Part shown: positions 7,178-15,129 of the stretch, piece by piece | Layout: each line of letters opens with the position of its first letter | How positions within the stretch are numbered: the first letter of the stretch is position 1 | Assembly: GCA_045647785.1 (NCBI GenBank) | Contig: JAZRMU010000014.1 | Location: forward strand, 1-21,863 | DNA length: 21,863 bases | Source: SIG565 sp045647785 | GTDB taxonomy: Bacteria; Bacillota; Clostridia; Oscillospirales; Acutalibacteraceae | Direction: 5' to 3' | The notes under the pieces: model-generated | Seen by the model: the letters and a program-made list of their open reading frames with translations, nothing else | What the model was told of the DNA's origin: nothing | The model's database searches: none | Position numbers and translations under genes: made by a program

Positions 7178-7912
7178 ATGAAAACACTTGAATACAATTT
7201 ATGCTATACCGAAAATGCTTTAAACGAAAATGCCATACCGGTCGTTGTTGTTGCGGCGGGTTCATCGACCCGTATGCAGGGGATAAACAAGCCATTTGCC
7301 TCCCTTTGCGGAATCCCTGTAATTGTGCGAACCTTGTTGGCTTTTGAGCGTTCGCCTTATATTTCGGGTATAGTTCTAGTAACAAAGCAGGAATTTATAG
7401 CCGATATGCAGCACTTTTGTGAGGAATATATGATTTCGAAGGTAACCGATATTGTAGCGGGTGGAGGAAACAGAGCTGAATCGGTGCTGTGCGGTATTAA
7501 ATGCCTTAAAAAAGCCGATAAAGCGCTTGTTCACGATGGTGCTCGCCCGCTTGTAAGTCAAGCGCTTATTGAGCGTGTTTGCAAGCAAATAGCAGCCGAA
7601 AAATGCGTCATTTGCGGAGTGAAAGCTAAAGATACCATCAAGAATATCAGCGGCGATGGTTATGTTAAAGAAACCTATAACCGCGATGCGCTTTTTTGTG
7701 TTCAAACCCCGCAGGGTGTTGATATTAAGGCGTATTTGCCGTTGCTTAATGAATATAACCTTGCTGCATTTACCGATGATGCCTCCCTTTTCGAGGCTGC
7801 GGGTATTCCTGTAAAAACTGTTGAGGGCGAGTATACAAATATAAAAATTACAACACCCGAGGATATTGCTTTGGCGCAGTATTATATAAGTGAAATGGGG
7901 GAGAGCGTATGA
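7178..7912 (+). CDS. ispD: 2-C-methyl-D-erythritol 4-phosphate cytidylyltransferase
   Basis: Third step of the MEP isoprenoid pathway, using CTP and MEP to make CDP-ME. Length is 244 residues. Nucleotide-binding motif VVVVAAGSSTRM (22-33) with K38 nearby, then GGGNRAESVLCGI, VHDGARPLVS, CVQTPQ and TDDASLFE in the usual order. There is an N-terminal extension of about 19 residues before the first strand compared with most IspD proteins; no start codon nearer the core is better supported, since AAGGA at 7167-7171 serves the ATG at 7178. The stop overlaps the ispF start (ATGA at 7909-7912), indicating coupling. No promoter fits between the upstream terminator and this start. Confidence 0.95.
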   Translation: MKTLEYNLCYTENALNENAIPVVVVAAGSSTRMQGINKPFASLCGIPVIVRTLLAFERSPYISGIVLVTKQEFIADMQHFCEEYMISKVTDIVAGGGNRAESVLCGIKCLKKADKALVHDGARPLVSQALIERVCKQIAAEKCVICGVKAKDTIKNISGDGYVKETYNRDALFCVQTPQGVDIKAYLPLLNEYNLAAFTDDASLFEAAGIPVKTVEGEYTNIKITTPEDIALAQYYISEMGESV

Positions 7913-8376
7913 GAGTAGGCCTTGGCTACGATGTGCACAAATTGGTGGAATGTCGCGATTTAATAATAGGCGGTGTTAAAATACCTTTTGAAAAGGGTTT
8001 GCTCGGTCATTCCGACGCAGATGTTCTTTTACACGCGGTGTGTGATGCGCTGCTTGGTGCTGCGGCACTCGGTGATATCGGTAAGCATTTCCCCGATAGC
8101 GATGAAAGGTACAAAAACATTGACAGCCGACTGCTTTTGCGCCATACTGTGGCGCTGCTTGGTAAAAATGGATATAAAATCGGTAATATCGATGCTACCA
8201 TTATTGCGCAAGCGCCGAAAATGGCGCCGTTCATCGGCTCTATGCGCGAAAATATAGCGGCCGACTGTGGAATTGATATTTCTGCAGTTAATGTTAAAGC
8301 CACAACCGAGGAGGGATTGGGCTTTACAGGTGCCGGACTTGGAATAGCGGCTAATTGTATCTGTCTTATAAAGTAA
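7909..8376 (+). CDS. ispF: 2-C-methyl-D-erythritol 2,4-cyclodiphosphate synthase
   Basis: Fifth step of the MEP pathway, cyclising CDP-ME 2-phosphate; normally a trimer with a zinc site. 155 residues, typical length. Metal ligands D8 and H10 are in GYDVH and H42 in DADVLLHA; HFPDSD and TTEEGLGFTGAG are the other family motifs. Its first bases overlap the ispD stop codon, so the two consecutive-pathway enzymes are translationally coupled. A terminator-like hairpin begins 8 bases after the stop. Confidence 0.97.
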   Translation: MRVGLGYDVHKLVECRDLIIGGVKIPFEKGLLGHSDADVLLHAVCDALLGAAALGDIGKHFPDSDERYKNIDSRLLLRHTVALLGKNGYKIGNIDATIIAQAPKMAPFIGSMRENIAADCGIDISAVNVKATTEEGLGFTGAGLGIAANCICLIK

Positions 8377-8384
8377 TAAATGAG

Positions 8385-8418
8385 AATGCACCCTAATATT
8401 ATTTATTGGGTGCATTTT
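8385..8418 (+). terminator. Terminator-like hairpin touching the next start codon
   Basis: AATGCACCC (8385-8393) pairs with GGGTGCATT (8408-8416); a few extra A-T pairs extend inward past a bulged T. It is followed by TT and then the ATG at 8419. The only ribosome-site-like sequence for that ATG (GGGTG) lies in the 3' arm, so folding could also limit translation. Confidence 0.6.
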
Positions 8419-8865
8419 ATGAAGTTAATAACCTTTAGATTATCCGATAAACGCCTTGTTGCCGTTTTTTTAGCGCTTTGTGTCGCATTTTTAATAATGC
8501 TCGATTTTATGTCGCAGCCCCTTTCAAACGATGGGGTAATATGTGATAATGTGAGTAGGGTAGAGTTTATTCGCTCTTTGGGATTGTCGCCAAATGAACA
8601 GGCGGTGTCGGTTAAAGAGACGGTAATTCCAACAAGGTTTAACGATGTTTATTCAAGGTATAACGAGCTGCAAGCAGAAGCGGGCTACGATTTGCAGCCG
8701 CTTTCGGGCAAAACGGTAACTGTTTATTGCTATGAGGTGGGCTTGCTTAACGGAAGCCCCGCGTATGTTAACCTTATAATATGTGATAATAGGGTTGTTG
8801 GCGGCGATATTTCCAGCGCAGAGCTTTCGGGCTTTATGCTGCCGCTAAAGGAGATTAAGGAGTAG
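8419..8865 (+). CDS. DUF4830-like membrane-anchored protein
   Basis: A 148-residue protein of unknown function. One N-terminal hydrophobic segment (about 12-30, VAVFLALCVAFLIMLDF) acts as signal anchor, so the rest is probably outside the membrane. The C-terminal part matches the pattern I associate with DUF4830: VEFIRSLG, VKETVIPTRFNDVYSRYNEL, AGYDLQPLSGKTVTVY, YVNLIICDNRVVGGD. The start is uncertain: the ATG at 8419 has only a weak, hairpin-embedded ribosome site, while the in-frame ATG at 8380 would add 13 residues (MRMHPNIIYWVHF) and also has no clear ribosome site. The stop codon is 4 bases before the rsuA start. Confidence 0.72.
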   Translation: MKLITFRLSDKRLVAVFLALCVAFLIMLDFMSQPLSNDGVICDNVSRVEFIRSLGLSPNEQAVSVKETVIPTRFNDVYSRYNELQAEAGYDLQPLSGKTVTVYCYEVGLLNGSPAYVNLIICDNRVVGGDISSAELSGFMLPLKEIKE

Positions 8866-8869
8866 AAAA

Positions 8870-9577
8870 TTGCAAAGATTAGATAAATTTATATCTGAAA
8901 ATTCAGCTTTTTCCCGCAGCGAAATAAGACAACTTGTGCGTCGGGGCAGGATTACCGTTAACGGTGCGGTAGAAAGGGCGTTTGACAAGAAAATCAATCC
9001 CGAGTGCGATAAGATTGCTGTAAACGGTGAAGTGATCAGCAAAATGGGATTTGTGTATATAGTAATGAACAAGCCGAAGGGTGTAATCTCGGCATCAAAT
9101 GATAAAAATGCCCGAACGGTTGTTGATTTAGTTCCGCCTGAATATAGGCATCTAGAGCTTTTTCCCGTCGGCAGGCTTGATAAGGATACAACGGGGCTGC
9201 TCATAATTACCAATGATGGTGAATTTGCCCATAAGGTAATTTCACCTAAAAACGATGTGCCGAAATGCTACGAGGCAGAGCTCGACGGCGAACCAGACGT
9301 TTCTTTGATAGAAAAGTTTGCAAAGGGGACTAGCTTGGCAGACGGCAGTCTGTGCCGCCCCGCAGTACTAGAGATAGTAGGGGAAAGGCTTGCCAGACTA
9401 ACAATAACCGAGGGTAAATATCATCAGGTTAAAAGAATGTTCGGTGTGTTTGACCTCGGTGTTAATAATCTGCACCGATTGAGTATTGGAGAATTGCTTC
9501 TGCCAAACGACCTCTTGCCGGGTGAATGTATGACTATGAGTGGCGAGGAAATTATTAGCAAAGTGTTAAAACACTAG
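8870..9577 (+). CDS. rsuA: 16S rRNA pseudouridine synthase, RsuA family
   Basis: 235 residues. The N-terminal S4 RNA-binding domain (1 to about 45, QRLDKFISENSAFSRSEIRQ) is followed by the catalytic domain with GRLDKDTTGLLI (101-112), where D104 is the expected nucleophile. The late motif EGKYHQVKRMF fits RsuA (16S, position 516) better than RluB/RluE, which have NREVRR-type sequences. Initiation at TTG (8870-8872) is supported by AAGGAG at 8857-8862 and by the S4 domain beginning directly after it. It probably shares a transcript with the DUF4830-like gene. Confidence 0.9.
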   Translation: MQRLDKFISENSAFSRSEIRQLVRRGRITVNGAVERAFDKKINPECDKIAVNGEVISKMGFVYIVMNKPKGVISASNDKNARTVVDLVPPEYRHLELFPVGRLDKDTTGLLIITNDGEFAHKVISPKNDVPKCYEAELDGEPDVSLIEKFAKGTSLADGSLCRPAVLEIVGERLARLTITEGKYHQVKRMFGVFDLGVNNLHRLSIGELLLPNDLLPGECMTMSGEEIISKVLKH

Positions 9578-9633
9578 TGAATAGGCGGCTTATTGGCAAT
9601 ATTCAACAATTTAATTTTCATATTTTGGCTGAC

Positions 9634-9669
9634 TTGACAATAGTAATTTTGTTTGTAACTTGGTATAAT
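9634..9669 (+). promoter_or_regulatory. Candidate promoter of the sugar ABC ATPase gene
   Basis: An extended -10 element TGGTATAAT (9661-9669) lies about 50 bases before the start codon. A perfect TTGACA (9634-9639) lies upstream, but its 24-base distance is too long for normal pairing, so the -35 contribution is unclear. The 142-base gap 9578-9719 holds no other feature I can see. Confidence 0.5.
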
Positions 9670-9719
9670 AAATGCATACAAATATGTAGTTTCGTTTATT
9701 TTGTAGGAGGTTAATAGTA

Positions 9720-10862
9720 ATGGCAAGTCTTTCACTACGCAATGTATACAAGAGATATCCTGGCGGCGTTGTAGCTGTTTCGGATTTCAATCTTGAAATC
9801 AAGGATAAAGAGTTTATCATTCTCGTTGGTCCTTCAGGTTGCGGTAAGTCAACAACACTCAGAATGGTAGCGGGTCTTGAAGAAATTTCAGACGGTGAGG
9901 TTTACATTGGCGATCGTTTAGTAAACGATGTAGCACCTAAAGATAGAGATATCGCCATGGTGTTCCAGAACTACGCTCTTTATCCCCATATGTCGGTATT
10001 TGATAATATGGCATTCGGTCTTAAGCTCCGCAAGGTTTCTAAGGATGAAATCAAGCGCAGAGTTGAAGAGGCTGCTCGCATCCTTGATATTGAGCACCTT
10101 CTCGAACGCAAGCCGAAGGCTCTTTCCGGTGGTCAGCGTCAGCGTGTTGCTCTCGGTCGTGCAATCGTTCGTGAGCCGAAGGTATTCCTTCTCGACGAGC
10201 GGCTTTCCAACCTTGCTGCTAAGCTTCGTGCGCAGATGCGTACCGAGATTTCAAAGCTTCACCAGCGCCTTGGTACAACCTTTATCTATGTAACACACGA
10301 CCAGACCGAGGCTATGACCATGGGTACTCGCATCGTTGTTATGAAGAGCGGTCTTATCCAGCAGGTTGACACTCCGCATGCTCTTTATCTGCGTCCTTGC
10401 AACCTCTTCGTTGCAGGCTTCATCGGCTCACCGCAGATGAATTTTATCGATTCTGTTATCGTTAAGGAAAAAGACGAGTTCTTTGTAGAATTCGGCTCTG
10501 AAGATACCAAGACTCGTGCAGGCGTTAAGTACAGAATCAAGCTTCCTGCATCCAAGTATGAGAACGGCAAGCTCGATGAGTACATTGGCAAGGAAGTTAT
10601 TATGGGTATCCGTCCTGAAGATGTTTATAACGAGGAAGACTTTATTGCAGCACATCCCGATAGCATCGTAGAGGCTAATGTTGAAGTTACCGAGCTTATG
10701 GGCGCTGAAACCTACCTCTATATGAACTGTGAGGGTCAGGATATTAACGCTCGCGTTAGCCCGACAAATACTGCTAAGCCCGGCGATAAGATTAAGATTG
10801 CTATTGAAGCAGAAAAAATCCACATCTTCGACAAAGACACCGAGCTTACAATTACCAACTAA
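9720..10862 (+). CDS. msmX: Sugar ABC transporter ATP-binding protein, MsmX/UgpC/MalK type, with altered D-loop
   Basis: A 380-residue import ATPase: ABC domain (1 to about 235) plus C-terminal TOBE-type regulatory domain (to about 375). Walker A is GPSGCGKST (37-45), the Q-loop is at Q83, the signature is LSGGQ (135-139), Walker B VFLLDE (155-160) has the catalytic E160, and the switch His is H193. No permease or binding-protein gene is adjacent, as for shared ATPases such as Bacillus MsmX that energise several sugar importers; that role is inferred. Oddity: after Walker B the near-invariant PLSNLDAKLR reads RLSNLAAKLR, so the Pro after the catalytic Glu is Arg (R161) and the D-loop Asp is Ala (A166). 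Each differs from a plausible consensus codon by one base (CGG, GCT). TAGGAGG provides a strong ribosome site. Confidence 0.93.
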   Translation: MASLSLRNVYKRYPGGVVAVSDFNLEIKDKEFIILVGPSGCGKSTTLRMVAGLEEISDGEVYIGDRLVNDVAPKDRDIAMVFQNYALYPHMSVFDNMAFGLKLRKVSKDEIKRRVEEAARILDIEHLLERKPKALSGGQRQRVALGRAIVREPKVFLLDERLSNLAAKLRAQMRTEISKLHQRLGTTFIYVTHDQTEAMTMGTRIVVMKSGLIQQVDTPHALYLRPCNLFVAGFIGSPQMNFIDSVIVKEKDEFFVEFGSEDTKTRAGVKYRIKLPASKYENGKLDEYIGKEVIMGIRPEDVYNEEDFIAAHPDSIVEANVEVTELMGAETYLYMNCEGQDINARVSPTNTAKPGDKIKIAIEAEKIHIFDKDTELTITN

Positions 10863-10872
10863 TAGCATTAAA

Positions 10873-10902
10873 CACCCACTCTTTGCGAGTGGGTGCTTTT
10901 TT
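10873..10902 (+). terminator. Terminator after the sugar ABC ATPase gene
   Basis: CACCCACTC (10873-10881), loop TTTGC, GAGTGGGTG (10887-10895), then CTTTTTT. Confidence 0.95.
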
Positions 10903-10935
10903 GTAATTTTTTTGTAACTTTTTCGTGAATTCCAC

Positions 10936-10964
10936 TTGAAAAACGCCTATAAATTATGTATAAT
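10936..10964 (+). promoter_or_regulatory. Sigma-A type promoter of the PucR/CdaR-type regulator
   Basis: TTGAAA (10936-10941), 17-base spacer, TATAAT (10959-10964), about 53 bases upstream of the start codon at 11018. Confidence 0.82.
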
Positions 10965-11017
10965 AGATCGTGGAGTTTTATTGTCTTTAAAATGCAAATT
11001 GTTAAGGGGGATTTATA

Positions 11018-12097
11018 ATGGCAAATAGACTTTTCCAAGGCGTAATTCATCAAATGAAGGATGTAATCGACCGTACAATCGGTGTTTTAAATTCGGAATA
11101 TGATGTTATCGCCTGCAGCGATTTAAACAGAATCGGCGAAAGACTTAATATCAACTATTTTTTAGGTGATAAAGAGTTTTATACAGATAACTATTACACT
11201 GTTCATTCTTTAGGTAATAACGATAATAGCGACTATTATGTTTTCGTTGATGGCAACGATCCTATAGCAGAAAAATATTGCTCAATTTTATCGGTTTCGC
11301 TCACTAACATAAAGTTTTATTATGACGAAAAGTACGACCGTAGAAACTTTATCAAGAACATCATTCTTGATAACATTCTGCCCGGCGATATATATTTAAA
11401 GGCTCGCGAACTATATTTCAATGGCGATGTTTCCCGTGCAGTTGTTTTAGTTCGTCTGCTTGATAAGAACGATGTGTCGGTATTTGATGTTGTTCAGAAT
11501 CTTTTCCCCGATAAAAACAAGGATTTTGTTATCAATATTAATGAGTACGATGTCGCTCTTATTAAAGAGGTTAAGAGCGATACCACATCTAAAGATATCG
11601 AAAATCTTGCTTCATCTATTGCCGATACTCTTTCCGGCGAGTTCTATTGCCATGTTGTAATCGGCATAGGCAGCACAGTTGAAAACCTCAAAGACCTTGC
11701 AAAGTCGTTTAAAGAGGCTCAGGCAGCACTTGAGGTTGGTAAGGTATTTGATACAGATAAAACCATCGTTAACTATGATAATCTAGGTATTGCAAGACTT
11801 ATTTATCAGCTCCCCACAACCCTGTGCGAAACCTATCTTCGCGAGGTGTTTAAACGTGGCACTATTGAAAGTCTTGATCAGGAAACCCTGTTCACAATTC
11901 AGCGTTTCTTTGAAAATAACCTTAATGTTTCCGAGACCTCTCGTAAACTGTTTGTTCACCGCAATACACTTGTTTACAGACTTGAGAAAATAAAGAAAAT
12001 CACAGGTCTTGACCTTCGTGAATTCGACCACGCTATAGTTTTCAAAATTGCATTGATGGTTAACAAATATCTTAAATCTAACCCCATTAAATTTTAA
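11018..12097 (+). CDS. PucR/CdaR-family transcriptional regulator
   Basis: A 359-residue protein. The last 70 or so residues form the PucR-type helix-turn-helix: TLFTIQRFFENN, NVSETSRKLFVHRNTLVYRLEKI, GLDLREFDHAIVFKIAL. The middle (about 170-265) resembles the GGDEF-like CdaR domain (VVIGIGSTVENLKDLAKSFKEAQAALEVG), and the N-terminal 140 residues may sense a ligand. The target is unknown; family members control sugar-diacid, purine or amino-acid use. It has its own promoter and an AAGGGGG ribosome site. It sits between an orphan sugar ABC ATPase and ftsE, and could read through into ftsE, whose start is 17 bases after its stop with no terminator between. Confidence 0.88.
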   Translation: MANRLFQGVIHQMKDVIDRTIGVLNSEYDVIACSDLNRIGERLNINYFLGDKEFYTDNYYTVHSLGNNDNSDYYVFVDGNDPIAEKYCSILSVSLTNIKFYYDEKYDRRNFIKNIILDNILPGDIYLKARELYFNGDVSRAVVLVRLLDKNDVSVFDVVQNLFPDKNKDFVININEYDVALIKEVKSDTTSKDIENLASSIADTLSGEFYCHVVIGIGSTVENLKDLAKSFKEAQAALEVGKVFDTDKTIVNYDNLGIARLIYQLPTTLCETYLREVFKRGTIESLDQETLFTIQRFFENNLNVSETSRKLFVHRNTLVYRLEKIKKITGLDLREFDHAIVFKIALMVNKYLKSNPIKF

Positions 12098-12114
12098 GAA
12101 AGGGTAAGCTTTTA

Positions 12115-12828
12115 ATGGATTTAAATAATCAAAACGCCACGGCAACCGAGCCTATTATCGAGTTTGTCGGCGTTTCTAAAACCTATAACAGCGGAACACA
12201 CGCGTTAGATGATGTTAATATAAAAATTGGCAAAGGAGAGTTCGTTTTCGTTGTTGGCTCATCGGGTGCCGGTAAGAGTACCTTTATGAAGCTTATAATG
12301 CGCGAGGAAAAGGCGAATTCTGGCAGTATCCGTGTTAACGGCTTTAACCTAACAAAAATGCCGCGCAAGGATGTGCCCCTGCTTCGCCGTACAATGGGTA
12401 TAGTTTTTCAGGACTTCCGCTTAATCCCCACAATGAATGTGTTTGATAATGTTGCTTTTGCGATGCATGTTGTAGGCGCCCCCAGCCGCATCATTCGCCG
12501 CGAGGTAACAAAGGCGTTAAGTATGGTGGGCCTTGGTCATAAGGCGCGTTCAATGCCTAATCAGTTGTCGGGCGGTGAGCAACAGCGCGTAGGACTTGCT
12601 CGTGCGCTTGTCAATAACCCCGATTTAATTATTGCGGACGAGCCCACAGGTAACGTAGATCCGAGTATGTCATACGAAATAGTAAATCTGTTAAGTGCCA
12701 TTAACCAAAAAGGAACAACAATTCTTATGGTAACGCACGACCATAATTTAGTGCGCGATTTCCATCACCGCGTTATAATGCTTGATGGCGGTAGAATTGT
12801 TGCTGATAATGCCGGAGGACTCGAGTAA
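12115..12828 (+). CDS. ftsE: Cell division ATP-binding protein FtsE
   Basis: The cytoplasmic ATPase of the FtsEX complex, which signals across the membrane to activate peptidoglycan hydrolases. 237 residues; a short N-terminal extension precedes the ABC core. Walker A GSSGAGKST (48-56), Q-loop VFQD (97-100), signature LSGGE (151-155), Walker B LIIADE (171-176) followed by PTGNVDP, and switch H208. All catalytic motifs are intact. Its stop overlaps the ftsX start (TAATG), which indicates coupling. A moderate ribosome site (AAAGGG) precedes the ATG. Confidence 0.95.
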   Translation: MDLNNQNATATEPIIEFVGVSKTYNSGTHALDDVNIKIGKGEFVFVVGSSGAGKSTFMKLIMREEKANSGSIRVNGFNLTKMPRKDVPLLRRTMGIVFQDFRLIPTMNVFDNVAFAMHVVGAPSRIIRREVTKALSMVGLGHKARSMPNQLSGGEQQRVGLARALVNNPDLIIADEPTGNVDPSMSYEIVNLLSAINQKGTTILMVTHDHNLVRDFHHRVIMLDGGRIVADNAGGLE

Positions 12829-13838
12829 TGAAATTAGGTAGTTTCAAATATTTAACGGGCGAGGGCGTTAAGAATGTATGGGCAAACCGCCTTATGACGG
12901 TAGCTTCAATCGGTGTATTAACTGCTTGTATGGTGCTTATCGGTCTTGCGATGTTAATTTCCTTTAATGTTGATAAAGCTATTGGAACTTTAGAGCAGCA
13001 GAATGTTGTTATGGTATATTTCAACGATAAAAATTCGGTGCTGTTTGGTGATGCGTTGCCAATTTTATCGAGTGATGAAACCTTTGATGAAAACGACATT
13101 AAGGACAGCCAATACCTCGTTCATAACGAGGAGGAGGCAAGGGCTGTTTGCGATAAGATTGCAATGCTTCAAAATGTCAAGAATGTAGAATATATTTCTA
13201 AAGAGCAGGCGCTCGAGGATGTTAAATCCACAATGCTTGAGGGCAAGGAGCAGTATTTTGAATTCCTTAATGAGGAGGGCGGCAACCCGCTTTCCGACGG
13301 TGCCAGAGTTCAGCTTTCCGATATGGAGTTCTTTACTGATACTGTAAATAAAATCAAGCAGATTGAGGGTGTTAACTCAATTCAGTCGCAGGGCGACCTT
13401 GCTGAAAAAATCAATTCAATTAAAAGCGGCATCGGTATTGCAGGCTTTTGGATTATCGGCATATTGCTTATAATTTCGCTTGTAATCGTATCAAACACCA
13501 TTCGCGTTACAATGTATACCCGCAAGCTGCAAATCAGTATTATGAAAGCAGTTGGCGCTACAGATACATTTATAAGACTGCCCTTTGTGGTAGAGGGTGT
13601 TGTTATCGGTCTTATTTCGGCACTTTTGTCTGAAGGTGTTGTATATTTCTGCTATCGCGTAGCAACAGATACTATCCGCACAACTCTTGGTACGGGTGAG
13701 ATTATTAATTTTGGAGATAAAGCGCTGCTTCTGCTTGGCATTTTCGCTTTAATAGGCGTTTTTGCGGGTGCCTTCGGCAGCTTGATTATGATTAGCAAGT
13801 ACCTTAAAAAAGAGGGCAGCGAATTTTCTGCTATTTAA
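12828..13838 (+). CDS. ftsX: Cell division protein FtsX
   Basis: Membrane partner of FtsE, 336 residues with four transmembrane segments: about 22-47, 203-226, 251-275 and 298-324. The long extracytoplasmic loop between segments 1 and 2 (48-202) is where FtsX contacts its hydrolase partner. It contains the usual pattern MVYFND...VEYISKEQALEDVK, with an acidic insert (about 68-100) between the first strand and the following helix that makes this loop longer than in many FtsX proteins. It is followed 21 bases later by a secreted M23 peptidase gene, matching the FtsEX-PcsB or FtsEX-CwlO arrangement. Confidence 0.95.
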   Translation: MKLGSFKYLTGEGVKNVWANRLMTVASIGVLTACMVLIGLAMLISFNVDKAIGTLEQQNVVMVYFNDKNSVLFGDALPILSSDETFDENDIKDSQYLVHNEEEARAVCDKIAMLQNVKNVEYISKEQALEDVKSTMLEGKEQYFEFLNEEGGNPLSDGARVQLSDMEFFTDTVNKIKQIEGVNSIQSQGDLAEKINSIKSGIGIAGFWIIGILLIISLVIVSNTIRVTMYTRKLQISIMKAVGATDTFIRLPFVVEGVVIGLISALLSEGVVYFCYRVATDTIRTTLGTGEIINFGDKALLLLGIFALIGVFAGAFGSLIMISKYLKKEGSEFSAI

Positions 13839-13859
13839 TTTTAAACGGAGGAAAAACTC

Positions 13860-15092
13860 TTGAAATTCAATTCTTTAAAAAGAATTTTAGCGGTTGCTTT
13901 AGCTTTTGTTATTGCTTTCGGCTGTGTTTCTGCTAACGTTAATTTATCGGCTGAGGCATTGAGCGATGCCGAAAAGCAAAGCATTATCGACCAGATAAAC
14001 GACCTTCAGCAAAAATCTGAAGACCTGCAAAAGCAGATTAACGCTGAAAAATCAAAGCTTAACGACCAGAATAAGATAAAGGCTTCGTGGGAGCAAAAAA
14101 TTAATATAACCCAGCAGAAGATAGACGTTTGCAATGATTTCATCAAAAAGTGTAACGACGAAATAGCCGCTAGTGAGGCTAAAATTGCCGAGCAAAACGA
14201 GGCTATTGCCGATACAAAGGAGCGTTTCAAAAAGCGTATTCGTTCTCTTTATATGAGTAATACCGATAGCGGTTTACAGCTTCTTATGGGTGCGGAATCA
14301 TTTTCTGACTTTTTATCTCTTGCCGAGCTTACAAAATGTGTTTCCGAGCAGGATAATAAATTAATTAATGAATTAGTTTCCACGATTTCCGAAATTAAAG
14401 AGGAAATAGAGAAAAACAACGAGCTCAAAGCGCAGCAGGCAGAGGTTAAAAAGACCTTGGCTGTAGAAATGGCAGAGCTTGACTCGCACGTTAGGGAGGT
14501 TAATTCTGTTATTGCGGGTATTAATTCAACCAAAAAGGATTTAGAGTCCGAGCAGCGTAAATTCGAAAACGATAAAAAAGCACTCGAAAGAGAACTTTTA
14601 TCAGTAGATATGGACGACCGCCCGTTTGACGGCGTGTTCCAGTGGCCTATACCGGGCTTTAGAAGAACATCGCCTTGGATGAGTAATGACTCGGTACACA
14701 AGGGCGACCATAAGGGTATCGACCTTGGTCAGTGGGGAATCAACAATAAGGAAATTCTTTGTGCCGCATCGGGTACTGTTTCAAAGGTTGTTAATTATTG
14801 TACACATAACTACGGTAAGAGTGGTAGCTGCGGCTGCGGCGGCGGTTACGGTAACCATGTTCGCGTTTCGCACGGTGTGTATAACGGCAGATACTATTTG
14901 ACTATTTATGCTCATATGCGAACAGCCATTGTATCGCTTAATCAGTTTGTTGCGCGTGCTCAAGTGCTCGGCTACGTTGGCTCAACAGGTTGGTCTACCA
15001 ACTGGCATTTGCATTTTGGCGTAGCAAGAGGCTATGACCCGAACAATCTTAATTGGGTAGACCCCGAAATATTCACATATATAAATAAATAA
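13860..15092 (+). CDS. Secreted coiled-coil M23 peptidase, probable FtsEX-activated murein hydrolase
   Basis: 410 residues. Signal peptide 1 to about 33 (KRILAVALAFVIAFGCVSA). Two long coiled-coil stretches (about 35-125 and 160-250) are followed by a LytM/M23 domain (about 255-405) with the zinc motifs H284-x3-D288 (HKGID), H352 (YAHM) and H383-x-H385 (HLHF) intact. This order is that of EnvC/PcsB-like proteins whose coiled coil is pulled on by FtsX. Start is TTG at 13860, supported by GGAGG at 13847-13851 and the immediate signal peptide. Odd: a Cys/Gly-rich insert, NYCTHNYGKSGSCGCGGGYG (312-331), sits in the catalytic domain. The position directly behind ftsX supports, but does not prove, the partnership. 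Confidence 0.92.
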   Translation: MKFNSLKRILAVALAFVIAFGCVSANVNLSAEALSDAEKQSIIDQINDLQQKSEDLQKQINAEKSKLNDQNKIKASWEQKINITQQKIDVCNDFIKKCNDEIAASEAKIAEQNEAIADTKERFKKRIRSLYMSNTDSGLQLLMGAESFSDFLSLAELTKCVSEQDNKLINELVSTISEIKEEIEKNNELKAQQAEVKKTLAVEMAELDSHVREVNSVIAGINSTKKDLESEQRKFENDKKALERELLSVDMDDRPFDGVFQWPIPGFRRTSPWMSNDSVHKGDHKGIDLGQWGINNKEILCAASGTVSKVVNYCTHNYGKSGSCGCGGGYGNHVRVSHGVYNGRYYLTIYAHMRTAIVSLNQFVARAQVLGYVGSTGWSTNWHLHFGVARGYDPNNLNWVDPEIFTYINK

Positions 15093-15097
15093 GTTAA

Positions 15098-15118
15098 AGG
15101 GGCAACCTAGTTGCCCCT
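15098..15118 (+). repeat. Short perfect palindrome, REP-like or weak terminator
   Basis: AGGGGCAAC (15098-15106), loop CTA, GTTGCCCCT (15110-15118). There is no T run after it (ACAAGTATATT follows), so it is a poor intrinsic terminator. GGGGC...GCCCC palindromes ending in CTACA look like interspersed palindromic elements of Clostridia, but one copy here cannot show that. Confidence 0.6.
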
Positions 15119-15129
15119 ACAAGTATATT

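Noticed and set aside
9634..9669. TTGACA at 9634 paired with TATAAT at 9664 as a standard promoter
   Set aside because: The 24-base spacing is far outside 16-18; the extended -10 may act without that hexamer, so only a tentative promoter is listed.
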